From Cryobacterium cheniae (GTDB taxonomy: Bacteria > Actinomycetota > Actinomycetes > Actinomycetales > Microbacteriaceae): DNA of 49,080 bases. The position numbers and the translations under genes were made by a program. Where the stretch lies: assembly GCF_004403395.1 (NCBI RefSeq), contig NZ_SOGN01000058.1, positions 1 to 49,080 of the forward strand, given 5' to 3'. Below the pieces are notes generated by a model. The model had not been told where the DNA came from, did not search any database, and worked only from the letters and a program-made list of their open reading frames with translations. How positions within the stretch are numbered: the stretch's first letter is position 1; the number at the start of each line of letters is the position of its first letter. Below, one piece after another: positions 41,584-49,080 of this stretch.

Positions 41584-42450
41584 TCAGGTCGCGGCGAGGC
41601 GGGCCTTCTCGACCTCCACGTCGAAGGTCGCCGGCGGCCAGGACAGGTCCAGTCGCTGCAGGGCGTCGATGAGCAGATGCTGCACGACCAGGCGGGCGTA
41701 CCACTTCTTCTCGGCGGGCACCACGAACCAGGGGGCGGCGTCGGTCGACGTGCGTTCGAGGGCGATCTGGTACGCCTCCTGGTAGGCGGCCCACCGCATC
41801 CGTTCGTCGATGTCGCCCGGGTTGTACTTCCAGTGCTTGTCCGGGCGTTCCAGCCGCTCGGCCAGGCGTTCCTTCTGGTCGTCCGAGCCGATGTGCAGCA
41901 TGACCTTGACGATGGTCGTGTCAGCGTCGACGACTTCCTGCTCGAACGTCTTGATCAGGCCGTAGCGCTCCTCGATCTCTGCCGCCGGGGCCAGCGCGCG
42001 CACGCGACCGACCAGCACGTCCTCGTAGTGCGACCGGTCGAAGACCCCGATCAGGCCGGCGTCGGGCAGCCGTTTGCGTACCCGCCAGAGGAAGTCGTGA
42101 GCCCGCTCTTCCTCGGTGGGTGCCTTGAACGCGTACGGACGGATGCCCTGAGGGTCGACAGCGCCGACGACGTGGCGCACGATGCCGCCTTTGCCGGCCG
42201 TGTCCATGGCCTGCAGCACGAGGAGCACCCGACGGGGGTCGCCGGACCGGCTGTTGGCGAACAGCATCTCCTGCAGCTCCGCCAGCACGCCGACCCCGGC
42301 GGCGAGCGCTTCGTCCGCGTTGTCCTTCTCCACTCCGTCGAAGCCGGGCGTGGAACCGGGATCGACGTCAGCGAGCCGGAACCCCGGTCTCACCCGCAGC
42401 AACGCCGCCGGTTCCCCGGCCCAGAAATCCTGCTCACTGCGTTCAGCCAT
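41584..42450 (-). CDS. PPK2-family polyphosphate kinase
   Basis: This 288-residue single-domain PPK2 enzyme moves phosphate between polyphosphate and nucleotides. It has Walker A QAMDTAGKGG (catalytic region at residues 80-89), Walker B-like FDRSHYEDVLV, and the lid Arg region KVMLHIGSDDQKERLAERL. Then come DKHWKYNPGDIDERMRW and ERTSTDAAPWFVVPAEKKWY. Whether it prefers AMP, ADP or GDP is not predictable here. It starts 22 bp after menD on the same strand and probably shares its transcript. Confidence 0.93.
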   Translation of the reverse strand: MAERSEQDFWAGEPAALLRVRPGFRLADVDPGSTPGFDGVEKDNADEALAAGVGVLAELQEMLFANSRSGDPRRVLLVLQAMDTAGKGGIVRHVVGAVDPQGIRPYAFKAPTEEERAHDFLWRVRKRLPDAGLIGVFDRSHYEDVLVGRVRALAPAAEIEERYGLIKTFEQEVVDADTTIVKVMLHIGSDDQKERLAERLERPDKHWKYNPGDIDERMRWAAYQEAYQIALERTSTDAAPWFVVPAEKKWYARLVVQHLLIDALQRLDLSWPPATFDVEVEKARLAAT

Positions 42451-42472
42451 GGTGAACCTTCCGTTGTTGTGC

Positions 42473-44221
42473 CTACCGAACCAGCGGAACCTCGAGGATG
42501 CTCGGCCCCGCGTGCGGCGCGGTCAGCGCCCGTTCGAGGTCGCTCCGAGTGGCCACCTGACCGTAGGACCAGCCGTAGGCGGCGGCGAGGTTGGCCAGGT
42601 CCGCCCGTTGAGGGGTGAACAGAACCCGGTTGATGGCCTCGGCGCGAGCGGATGCCGCCACCTCCAGGCCGTCGAAAATGGTGCCGCCGCCGTCGTTGCC
42701 GACGATGATCTGCAACCGGGGGAGCGCCTCCCCCGGGGTGAGCAGGAGCGATCCGACATCGTGCAGCAGGGTGAGGTCGCCGACCACCAACCGGGTGACC
42801 CCGGTGGACTGCGGCGTCGGCCCGGTCTGACTGGCCAGGGCGATGCCGACAGCCGTGGCGACGGTGCCGTCGATGCCCGCCAGGCCACGGTTGGAGTGCA
42901 CGGAGATCTTCTTGCCTGGCACGCGCCGGTCGGCCACCCGCACCAGCCGGGAGGCACCGAAAACGAGACGGTCGTGCGGCCAGGAGGCGCGCCAGACGGC
43001 ATCCACGAGCATGGGCCGGGTGACCGGCGCGCGCATGGCGGCGAGCTCTTCGCGGGTGATCCCCCGGTCGCTGATCGGGATCGATTCCCGGGCAGCCCCC
43101 GCGGCCAGTAGGTGCCGGCTGGACATCACCCAGCGTCCCAGCCATTCCCGGCCTTCGGGGGTGTCGGCCGCGGAGACGGCCGCGTCATCCGGGGCGGCCG
43201 CACGGGCGAAGACGCGCACCCGGTGTCCGGGGTTGTACCATTCCGCGCCGGAGGGAGCCACCACGACGGTTTCCACGCCCTCGCGCTGGATCATGGCGGG
43301 CACCTCGCGACTGAGCGTGGGGTGACCGAACACGACCACGCGCTCGACCCGCCCGCCGAGGTCGGAGGCCAGCAGCAGCTCGCGGTAGGCGGACACGAGG
43401 TTCGGGCCGAACCGGGCGCCGCTGCACACCTCCGCCAGGAGCGGCCAGCCGCCGGCGCGCGCGAATTCCTCGGCCTCGGGGCCGGCGCCCGTGCCGGCGA
43501 TGACCACGGTGCGCGGGCCGCCGGTGACCAGGAACACCGGTGCGGTGCCGGCAGCGGCCACGACGGGTGCGACAGGCACGGCGGCGGGCACGGCGGCGGA
43601 CTCGGCGAGGCCGGCCGGGCCCGAGATCGCTTCGGGGGTCAGCGTCACGGGCGCCGACAACGGCTCCCGGAACGCGAGGTTGAGCTGCACCGGGCCCGGG
43701 TCGAGCGTGGTGGCGCCGGTAGCGGCATCCGTCGCCTGGCGGGCCAGCAGGATGGCGTCGCCCGGCTCGGCGGCCGCGCCTTCCGGCGCGGGCGCATCCA
43801 CGCAGAGGCGCGTCGCCACCCCGAACAGGCCGGGCTGCAGGGTGGTCTGATTCGAACGGATGCCGCGCAGCTCGCTCGGCCGGTCGGCCGTCAGCAGGAT
43901 CATGGGCACCCCGGAGTGGTTCGCTTCGAGCACCGCGGGGTGGAGGTTCGCGACGGCCGTGCCGGAGGTGCAGACGACCAGCGCCGGACGCCCGGACTCG
44001 ACCGCCAGCCCGAGAGCGAGGAAGCCCGCGCCGCGCTCGTCGAGGCGCACGTGCAGCCGGATCAGCCCGATCCGTTCGAGTTCAGCGCACACCAGGGCGA
44101 GAGCCTGGGACCGGGCACCCGGGCTGAGAACCACGTCGCGCACCCCGAGTCGCACGAATTCACCCAGGAGAGAGACGCTGAAATCTGTGGCCGGGCTGCC
44201 GCTCGCTACGATGTCAGGCAT
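42473..44221 (-). CDS. menD: 2-succinyl-5-enolpyruvyl-6-hydroxy-3-cyclohexene-1-carboxylate synthase
   Basis: This 582-residue ThDP enzyme joins isochorismate and 2-oxoglutarate in the second committed menaquinone step. The N-terminal part has [12 protein letters not shown] and [15 protein letters not shown] (catalytic Glu). The ThDP site near the C-terminus shows [15 protein letters not shown] and [14 protein letters not shown]. The central TH3 domain is Ala-rich. ATG 44221 overlaps the end of the PLDc_N gene by 8 bp, indicating coupling, with GGCGGG as the nearby ribosome site. PPK2 follows at 22 bp. Confidence 0.95.
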   Translation of the reverse strand: MPDIVASGSPATDFSVSLLGEFVRLGVRDVVLSPGARSQALALVCAELERIGLIRLHVRLDERGAGFLALGLAVESGRPALVVCTSGTAVANLHPAVLEANHSGVPMILLTADRPSELRGIRSNQTTLQPGLFGVATRLCVDAPAPEGAAAEPGDAILLARQATDAATGATTLDPGPVQLNLAFREPLSAPVTLTPEAISGPAGLAESAAVPAAVPVAPVVAAAGTAPVFLVTGGPRTVVIAGTGAGPEAEEFARAGGWPLLAEVCSGARFGPNLVSAYRELLLASDLGGRVERVVVFGHPTLSREVPAMIQREGVETVVVAPSGAEWYNPGHRVRVFARAAAPDDAAVSAADTPEGREWLGRWVMSSRHLLAAGAARESIPISDRGITREELAAMRAPVTRPMLVDAVWRASWPHDRLVFGASRLVRVADRRVPGKKISVHSNRGLAGIDGTVATAVGIALASQTGPTPQSTGVTRLVVGDLTLLHDVGSLLLTPGEALPRLQIIVGNDGGGTIFDGLEVAASARAEAINRVLFTPQRADLANLAAAYGWSYGQVATRSDLERALTAPHAGPSILEVPLVR

Positions 44222-44681
44222 CCCGCCGGCCAGGCAGATCGCCTTCGCCCGGCTCGGTCTTCTTCGGCTCGAAACCGGTCTGGCCGGTCTGGCCGCCCTG
44301 TTTTCCCTGACCGGTCGTGCCGGTCGGGTCAGCGGTGCCGGTGGAACCGAGATCCCGGGGATCCGGGGCGTCGAGGTCGGCTAGCTCCTGCTCGAGGGCG
44401 CGGAGTCGTTCCTGGTCCGACGTGGCCCGGTCCAGACCCTTGAGAAAGTCGATGTCGTCGTCCGGGGCGAACGACCGCACGACCTTGCCCGTGCTGGCGC
44501 GGCCACGACCGATCAGCAGCCAGAGCACCGGCCCGATCACGGGGATGAGCACGATCACGAACATCCACACCCACCGCGGAAGCCCGCGCACTCGGGATCG
44601 CTGCAGAAGCGCGCAATCCACCAGCGCATAGACGGTGAGGACGACGACGACGACTCCAAGAGCGAACCACAGGCGGACCAT
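44214..44681 (-). CDS. PLDc_N-domain small membrane protein
   Basis: This 155-residue protein has two N-terminal TM segments ([22 protein letters not shown] and [22 protein letters not shown]), typical of the phospholipase D nuclease N-terminal (PLDc_N) family. A cytosolic tail follows, with [14 protein letters not shown] and a Gly/Gln/Thr-rich end ([16 protein letters not shown]). There is no PLD catalytic HKD motif. Such proteins sit beside men genes in many actinobacteria; the function is unknown. ATG 44681 is set by TACACT 6 nt upstream. It overlaps menD by 8 bp and heads the menD-PPK2 unit. Confidence 0.85.
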   Translation of the reverse strand: MVRLWFALGVVVVVLTVYALVDCALLQRSRVRGLPRWVWMFVIVLIPVIGPVLWLLIGRGRASTGKVVRSFAPDDDIDFLKGLDRATSDQERLRALEQELADLDAPDPRDLGSTGTADPTGTTGQGKQGGQTGQTGFEPKKTEPGEGDLPGRRDA

Positions 44682-44687
44682 GTCCTC

Positions 44688-44693
44688 AGTGTA
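44688..44693 (-). promoter_or_regulatory. -10 box TACACT of the PLDc_N-menD unit (leaderless)
   Basis: It lies exactly 6 nt before ATG 44681. Confidence 0.55.
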
Positions 44694-44740
44694 TGGCTCC
44701 CAGCCGTGAGATCGGTGAGTGATTGCACAGCCCGGCAACC

Positions 44741-44746
44741 TAAGCT
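44741..44746 (+). promoter_or_regulatory. -10 box TAAGCT of the DUF4229 gene (leaderless)
   Basis: It lies exactly 6 nt before ATG 44753, divergent from the PLDc_N promoter 47 bp away. Confidence 0.55.
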
Positions 44747-44752
44747 GTGAGC

Positions 44753-45064
44753 ATGAAAGCTGTTCCCGTCTGGGTGTCCTACTCGGTCCTCCGTGTGCTC
44801 CTGTTCGCCGTCCCGCTCGCCGTGATGCTCGCTCTCCGGATCGAGTGGTGGATCGCCGCGATCGCCGCCGCGCTGATCGGAGCCTCGCTCTCCTTCATCT
44901 TCCTGCGGAAGCCCCGGGAGAAGGTCGCGCTGGGCCTCTACCAGGCGCGGCACCCCGACGCGGAACCGGTGCACCCCGATGCCGAGTCCGAGGACGCGGC
45001 CCTCGACCGTGCGGACGCGCGGGTGGCCGAAACCGATTTACAGGGCAAACGCGAGAGCCAGTAG
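44753..45064 (+). CDS. DUF4229-family small membrane protein
   Basis: This 103-residue protein has two TM segments (SVLRVLLFAVPLAVMLAL and IEWWIAAIAAALIGASLSFIFL), then FLRKPREK and an acidic tail (HPDAESEDAALDRADARVAE). It resembles actinobacterial DUF4229 proteins that are often next to menA; the role is unknown. The start at 44753 is set by TAAGCT 6 nt upstream. Its last 27 bp overlap the 3' end of menA on the other strand, so the two messages are antisense there. Confidence 0.8.
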   Translation: MKAVPVWVSYSVLRVLLFAVPLAVMLALRIEWWIAAIAAALIGASLSFIFLRKPREKVALGLYQARHPDAEPVHPDAESEDAALDRADARVAETDLQGKRESQ

Positions 45065-46060
45065 CACCCCGTAGGCCAGCGCCGCGAAGCTGGTCAGTTT
45101 GAGGGCCAGCACCAGTTCAGCCGAGGTCTTCGCCGTCACCGTTATCAATCCGGCCGGCACCGCGAGCAGCAGCACGAAGAACGTCAACCAGGCCAGCGGG
45201 TAGAAGACCGCGAAGAAGGCGACGATCGCGAACGCCAGCAGCAGGAACAGACAGAAGACCACGCGCGACGCGGTGCTCCCGATCAGCACCGCGAGGGTGC
45301 GTTTGCCGGATGCGCGATCCGGCTCCAGGTCGCGCAGGTTGTTGACCATCAGCACGGCCATGGCGATCAGCCCGATCCCGACGCCGCTCAGCCAGCTTTC
45401 GGTGTTCACGGTGCCGACCTGCACATAGGTGGTGCCGGTCGTGGCCACGAGCCCGAAGAACACGAAGACGAAGACCTCGCCGAGACCGAAGTAGCCATAC
45501 GGTTTGCGTCCCCCGGTGTAGAACCAGGCGGCGGCGATGGCGACGGCGCCCACCAGAAGCAGCCACCACTGCCCGGTCAGCACCACCAGGGTGAGGCCGG
45601 CGAGCGCCGCGAGGGCGAAGAACGCGGCGGCGACCGTCAGCACGGCGCGGGGCCGGGCGGCGCCGCTGCCGGTCAACCGGGCCGGACCGATCCGATTGGC
45701 GTCGGTGCCGCGGATGCCGTCGGAATAGTCGTTGGCGTAGTTCACGCCGATCTGCAGGCACAGGGCCACGATCAACGCCAGCACCGCTCGCACCGGGTGG
45801 AAGACGCCGGGTCCGCTCGCGACGATCGCGGCGCCCGTCCCGAGGGCCACCGGGGCGATCGCCAGCGGAAGCGTGCGCAGGCGCGCCCCGGAGACCCAGT
45901 CGCCCGCCGTGGCCGGCGCGGCCACGGCCGAGCCACGGCCCGCGGGGGCATTCCGCCGTGCCGGGTTGCCCGACTTCCGGTTCCGGGCCGCCGAATTCGT
46001 CGATGCCGAGGGGTTCAATCGCTGTTGTGAGGGCCTGACCGGCCGCGCTCCGTGTGCCAC
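45038..46060 (-). CDS. menA: 1,4-dihydroxy-2-naphthoate polyprenyltransferase
   Basis: This 340-residue membrane prenyltransferase (UbiA superfamily) joins the polyprenyl tail to dihydroxynaphthoate. The Asp-rich motifs are NYANDYSDGIRGTD and NNLRDLEPDRASGK, amid about eight TM segments. The first ~50 residues (GARPVRPSQQRLNPSAST and on) are basic and low-complexity, ahead of the normal start region WVSGARLRTLPLAIAPVALG. GTG 46060 is nevertheless supported by -10 TACTAT (46067-46072) 6 nt upstream. It overlaps the DUF4229 gene end by 27 bp, converging. Confidence 0.92.
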   Translation of the reverse strand: MAHGARPVRPSQQRLNPSASTNSAARNRKSGNPARRNAPAGRGSAVAAPATAGDWVSGARLRTLPLAIAPVALGTGAAIVASGPGVFHPVRAVLALIVALCLQIGVNYANDYSDGIRGTDANRIGPARLTGSGAARPRAVLTVAAAFFALAALAGLTLVVLTGQWWLLLVGAVAIAAAWFYTGGRKPYGYFGLGEVFVFVFFGLVATTGTTYVQVGTVNTESWLSGVGIGLIAMAVLMVNNLRDLEPDRASGKRTLAVLIGSTASRVVFCLFLLLAFAIVAFFAVFYPLAWLTFFVLLLAVPAGLITVTAKTSAELVLALKLTSFAALAYGVLLALAFAL

Positions 46061-46066
46061 GCATTC

Positions 46067-46072
46067 ATAGTA
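46067..46072 (-). promoter_or_regulatory. -10 box TACTAT of menA (leaderless)
   Basis: It lies exactly 6 nt before GTG 46060, and is the closest to the TATAAT consensus in the group. Confidence 0.6.
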
Positions 46073-46108
46073 CGTGCCGGTGGCTCGGTAGCTCGGCAGC
46101 TCGGCAAC

Positions 46109-47287
46109 TCAGAGATCTGCGAGCATCCGGGCCAGCTCCCGGCGGTCGGGTTTACCCGTGGAAAGCTGCGGGATCGACGCGACCCGAACGAGGCGCGCGG
46201 GCCTGGCCGCCTTGCCCAGCACGGATGCGACGGCTTCCCCGATTCGCTCGAGGGTGTCCGCCGGAAGGCCGGCATCTCCGGGTGCCCCCGGCACGACCAG
46301 CACCGGGACCTGGCCCCAGGTGAGATCGGATCGAGCGACCACCAGGGACTGGCCGAGGCCCGGCAACGACCGCACGACCCGCTCGACCGCGTCGAGCGAC
46401 ACCTTCTCGCCGCCGGAGATGATCACATTGTCGGCGCGCCCGAGCACACGCAGGCCCGTCGCGGCATCCACTTCGCCCAGGTCGCCGGTGCGGTACCAGC
46501 GTTCTCCGTGCACGTCGATGAAGCGGTCCCTGGTGCGCACGGGGTCACCCAGATAGCCCTCGGCGAGCACCGAGCCCGCGATCTCCAGCTGCCCGTCGAC
46601 CACGCGCACCCGGGTATTGCCGATCGGCGTGCCGTTGTAGACGCACCCGCCCGAGGTTTCCGACGAGCCGTAGGTGGCGACGATCCGCAGGTCGAGGGCG
46701 AAGGCCCGCTCGGCGAGCTGCGGCGGCAGCGCCTGGCCGCCGACGAGGATTCCGTCGAAGCGGCGCAGCAGGGCCAGCAGGTGACGGTCGTCCGCGGCGG
46801 CGGCGACCAGTCGGGCCAGCTGCACCGGGACCAGGGCGGTGAGCCGCAGCGGCTCGGTGAGGCGCTCGGCCCCGGTCGCGAACACGGCCGGGTCGAAGTG
46901 GCCGCCCGGCAGCACGACGGGGATGGTGTCGGCCGCGATCGAGCGCACGAGCACCTGCACCCCGGCGATGTAGTGCACGGGCAGGGCCAGCAGCCACTGC
47001 CCGGGGCCGCCGAGGCAGACGCTGGACGCGGCGGCGCTGCTGAGCAGGGCGTCGGTGCTGAGCATCACGCGCTTGGGCACATCCGTCGACCCGGACGTCT
47101 CGATCACCACGGCCACCTGCCGGGGCACGCGCGTCAGGCCGGGCCGCGGGGCCGCCCCCGGCTGGTCGGGCACGGGCCGGTCGGGCACGGGCAGCACGGC
47201 GTCGCCCGTGTTGGCCAGCGCGAGGCGCAACGGTGTCATCAGGTCGAGCGGGTCACCGACCGGCACCACCCTCAGCCGCCGGGTCAT
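46109..47287 (-). CDS. menE: o-Succinylbenzoate-CoA ligase
   Basis: This 392-residue ANL-superfamily enzyme activates o-succinylbenzoate with ATP and CoA. Motifs are the P-loop ETSGSTDVPKRV, TYGSSETSG, WYRTGDLGEV, GRADNVIISGGEKVS and the C-terminal catalytic Lys in STGKPDRREL. It is shorter than many acyl-CoA ligases because the N-terminal subdomain is reduced, as in other actinobacterial MenE. ATG 47287 starts 6 bp after the menB stop, so menB-menE form one unit; menA follows with its own promoter. Confidence 0.93.
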   Translation of the reverse strand: MTRRLRVVPVGDPLDLMTPLRLALANTGDAVLPVPDRPVPDQPGAAPRPGLTRVPRQVAVVIETSGSTDVPKRVMLSTDALLSSAAASSVCLGGPGQWLLALPVHYIAGVQVLVRSIAADTIPVVLPGGHFDPAVFATGAERLTEPLRLTALVPVQLARLVAAAADDRHLLALLRRFDGILVGGQALPPQLAERAFALDLRIVATYGSSETSGGCVYNGTPIGNTRVRVVDGQLEIAGSVLAEGYLGDPVRTRDRFIDVHGERWYRTGDLGEVDAATGLRVLGRADNVIISGGEKVSLDAVERVVRSLPGLGQSLVVARSDLTWGQVPVLVVPGAPGDAGLPADTLERIGEAVASVLGKAARPARLVRVASIPQLSTGKPDRRELARMLADL

Positions 47288-47293
47288 GGTCGC

Positions 47294-48205
47294 CTAGAAC
47301 TGCCAGTCGTAGGGACCCCAGTCGGGGTCGCGCTTCTCCAGGAACGCGTCGCGCCCCTCGACCGCCTCGTCGGTGCCGTAGGCCAGTCGGGTGGCCTCCC
47401 CGGCGAACACCTGCTGGCCGACCAGACCGTCGTCCACGGCGTTGAAGGCGAATTTCAGCATCCGGATGGCGGTGGGCGACTTGGTCAGGATGGTGCGTGC
47501 CCAGTCCAGCGCCTCCACCTCGAGTTCGGCGTGCGGCACGACGGCATTCACGGCACCCATCTCGAGGGCGCGCTGAGCGGAGTACTCGCGGGCCAGGAAG
47601 AACACCTCCCGGGCGGTCTTCTGCCCCACCTGGCGGGCGAAGTAGGCGCTGCCGTAGCCGGCGTCGAAGGAGCCGACGTCGGCATCCGTCTGCTTGAACT
47701 TGCCGTGCTCGGCGCTGGCGATACTGAGGTCGCAGACCACATGCAGGGAGTGCCCGCCGCCGGCCGCCCAGCCCGGGATGACCGCGATGACGACCTTGGG
47801 CATGAACCGGATCAGCCGCTGCACTTCGAGGATGTGCAGTCGCCCGCCCCTGGCCTTGTCGATCCCGGACGCCGTCTCGCCCTCGGCGTACTTGTAGCCG
47901 TCCCGGCCACGGATGCGCTGGTCCCCGCCCGAGCAGAACGCCCAGCCGCCGTCTTTCGGGCTGGGCCCGTTGCCGGTCAGGAGCACCACCCCGATGCGCG
48001 GGTTGACGCGCGCGTCCTCGAGGGCGGCGTGGAGCTCGTCAACGGTGTGCGGGCGGAACGCGTTCCGCACCTCGGGCCGGTTGAACGCCACCCGGGCGAT
48101 CCTCCCGGTCACGTCGTGGTGGTAGGTGACGTCGGTGAGGCGGTCGAAGCCCGCGACCTCCCGCCACTGGGTCGGGTCGAAGATTTCGGAAACCTGTTCG
48201 ATCAT
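47294..48205 (-). CDS. menB: 1,4-dihydroxy-2-naphthoyl-CoA synthase
   Basis: This 303-residue crotonase-fold enzyme closes the second naphthoquinone ring. Diagnostic blocks are GPSPKDGGWAFCSGGDQ, KVVIAVIPGWAAGGGHSL, the active-site DADVGSFDAGYGSAY and the MenB tail DPDWGPYDWQF. Length is normal for the actinobacterial enzyme. ATG 48205 is set by -10 TAGGCT (48212-48217) 6 nt upstream, so the mRNA is leaderless. It leads the menB-menE unit. Confidence 0.96.
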   Translation of the reverse strand: MIEQVSEIFDPTQWREVAGFDRLTDVTYHHDVTGRIARVAFNRPEVRNAFRPHTVDELHAALEDARVNPRIGVVLLTGNGPSPKDGGWAFCSGGDQRIRGRDGYKYAEGETASGIDKARGGRLHILEVQRLIRFMPKVVIAVIPGWAAGGGHSLHVVCDLSIASAEHGKFKQTDADVGSFDAGYGSAYFARQVGQKTAREVFFLAREYSAQRALEMGAVNAVVPHAELEVEALDWARTILTKSPTAIRMLKFAFNAVDDGLVGQQVFAGEATRLAYGTDEAVEGRDAFLEKRDPDWGPYDWQF

Positions 48206-48211
48206 GCACCC

Positions 48212-48217
48212 AGCCTA
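48212..48217 (-). promoter_or_regulatory. -10 box TAGGCT of menB (leaderless)
   Basis: It lies exactly 6 nt before ATG 48205. Confidence 0.55.
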
Positions 48218-48296
48218 CGCGGGCCCACGGCGGCGGAATGCGGCTCGCCCGGAGCCCCGCGGGGGCACTGGACCACCCCCCTTTCAAGCGGCAAAG

Positions 48297-48334
48297 TCAA
48301 GCCCCTTGAGGCCTTGGTTTTCACCCTGTGTACT
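48297..48334 (+). promoter_or_regulatory. Promoter and dyad of the small-gene/sigma operon
   Basis: -35 TTGAGG (48306-48311), 17-bp spacer, -10 TGTACT (48329-48334). A small dyad TCAAG-CCC-CTTGA (48297-48309) overlaps the -35. Unlike most genes here it leaves a leader of about 25 nt and the first gene has a GGAGG ribosome site. Confidence 0.5.
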
Positions 48335-48363
48335 GGTGTCTTGAGAAAGACTCGGAGGTTGTC

Positions 48364-48672
48364 ATGGCCGACACCGGCACCCGAAAACCGATCCGCGAAG
48401 CCGGGCTACAGACTCAGTTCACGCAGAACCCTCCCCCACCCGGTCGAGACATCGGGATCAACGCCCTCTCCTCCACTGAATGGCGCATCAGCGACCGGAT
48501 GATCGCTGACGGCGACCCGGCGGCCCTCGTCGGCTTCATCCAGCGCGTGGACGACGCCTTCGAAGTGACCGACTTCGGCCGGCCCCGCGAGCGGTCGTAC
48601 TTCTCCTCCTTCGATCGCGCCGCGGCGAGTCTCGCCCTCCGCCCGGCACCCACCAGGGTGGCGCTGCGATGA
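48364..48672 (+). CDS. Uncharacterised 102-residue protein coupled to a sigma factor gene
   Basis: I do not recognise a family. The protein begins polar ([14 protein letters not shown]), with [20 protein letters not shown], then a helical stretch ([27 protein letters not shown]) and a basic/aromatic end ([20 protein letters not shown]). There is no TM, signal peptide, cysteine or HTH motif; it is probably cytosolic. ATG 48364 follows GGAGG; an upstream in-frame ATG (48328) would lie on the -10 box. Its stop overlaps the sigma gene start as ATGA (48669-48672), so the two are made in fixed ratio. A role as sigma-associated regulator or polymerase-binding protein is only a hypothesis. Confidence 0.75.
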   Translation: MADTGTRKPIREAGLQTQFTQNPPPPGRDIGINALSSTEWRISDRMIADGDPAALVGFIQRVDDAFEVTDFGRPRERSYFSSFDRAAASLALRPAPTRVALR

Positions 48673-49080
48673 GCACGGTCGAGCAAGAGACCCAGCCTCC
48701 GGAGCATGCGGGTTCAGGACCGGAATCCGCGTCTGGCCGGCCCCTGCCCCGAGCGGCATCCACCTCCGCCCCCTCGACCGCACCCGCGCGTTACAGCGCA
48801 TCGACGGATGCCTTCGGCGACTACCTGCGTCGCATCGGCAGAGGCCCCCTGCTTCGCGCCGTCGACGAGGTGACCCTCGCCCAGCGCATCGAAGTCGGGC
48901 TCTTCGCCGCCGAGAAGTTGTCCCGCGGAGTCGACGACCCGTCCCTGGCCCGCGAGCTGGCCTGGCTCGCCCATGACGGCCGCCGCGCGAAGAATCACTT
49001 CATCGAAGCCAACCTGCGCCTCGTGGTGAGCATCGCCAAACACTACTCCGGCCGCGGAATGCCCATCATGGACCTCGTCC
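48669..49080 (+). CDS. Sigma-70 family RNA polymerase sigma factor, N-terminal part (runs off window)
   Basis: 137 codons are visible. After ~45 disordered residues rich in Ser, Pro and Ala comes region 1.2 ([29 protein letters not shown] with GLFAAEKL) and region 2.1 ([29 protein letters not shown]). This pattern belongs to primary-like (group 1/2, SigA/SigB) sigma factors, not ECF types. The short N-terminus and absence of the long acidic region 1.1 favour a group 2 factor. Regions 2.4 and 4 are outside the window. It is translationally coupled to the 102-residue gene upstream. Confidence 0.85.
   Translation, partial: MSTVEQETQPPEHAGSGPESASGRPLPRAASTSAPSTAPARYSASTDAFGDYLRRIGRGPLLRAVDEVTLAQRIEVGLFAAEKLSRGVDDPSLARELAWLAHDGRRAKNHFIEANLRLVVSIAKHYSGRGMPIMDLV

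Noticed and set aside
46052..48502. 816-codon rightward open frame
   Set aside because: It is antisense to menE and menB and its composition is that of a shadow frame.

Overview
The window is a gene-dense, very GC-rich chromosomal segment. It most likely comes from an actinobacterium of the Microbacteriaceae type. The reasons are the GC-rich third codon positions, frequent GTG starts, many TANNNT -10 boxes placed exactly 6 nt before a start codon (leaderless mRNAs), the menaquinone genes with the actinobacterial PLDc_N and DUF4229 neighbours, a secretin-less Tad pilus locus and an msiK-type maltose transporter without its own ATPase. I see no rRNA, CRISPR array, insertion sequence, prophage or clear pseudogene. 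Species assignment is inference.

Layout. 1-8.8 kb: the end of a PspC/LiaF-like membrane protein gene and a Pro-rich membrane protein; murB with the two MaoC-fold dehydratase genes; a GNAT acetyltransferase, a HEAT-repeat protein and an SGNH hydrolase; an arsenite methyltransferase (ArsM) behind a promoter with a candidate ArsR-type operator; a PfkB sugar kinase; an ornithine cyclodeaminase-like enzyme. 8.9-14.6 kb: an EamA transporter, then an amide/amino-acid operon (acetamidase, APC permease, S33 hydrolase) facing a divergent GntR regulator, and a small two-TM protein. 14.7-16.3 kb: NAD(P)H-hydrate epimerase, a secreted Cys-bounded protein, and a tRNA-Thr/tRNA-Met unit with its own promoter and terminator.

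16.4-24 kb: a maltodextrin locus. malE, malF, malG and a GH13 cyclomaltodextrinase-type enzyme run leftwards, and a GH13 alpha-glucosidase runs rightwards. Two LacI-type operators lie in the divergent promoter region. 24-29.2 kb: a small alarmone synthetase, an M23 peptidase, an inositol-phosphatase-family enzyme, tRNA-Tyr, a LacI regulator that could control the maltodextrin genes, and YajQ. 29.2-37 kb: a complete Gram-positive-style Tad (Flp) pilus locus: flp, tadE, tadG, cpaB, tadZ, tadA, tadB, tadC, with the prepilin peptidase upstream.

37-48.2 kb: respiratory quinone metabolism. It holds an FprA-like ferredoxin reductase, a long-chain polyprenyl diphosphate synthase, menG, menF, PPK2, menD, PLDc_N, DUF4229, menA, menE and menB. 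MenF, MenD, MenE, MenB, MenA and MenG cover chorismate to menaquinone except MenC and MenH, which are not in the window; the polyprenyl synthase supplies the tail. 48.3 kb to the right edge: a short uncharacterised gene translationally coupled to a sigma-70 gene that runs off the end.

The most interesting structure is regulatory. It includes pervasive leaderless promoters, two copies of a long palindromic repeat, strong intercistronic hairpins just after the highly expressed first genes malE and flp, and palindromes at promoters of the secreted protein, the cyclodeaminase and the sigma operon.
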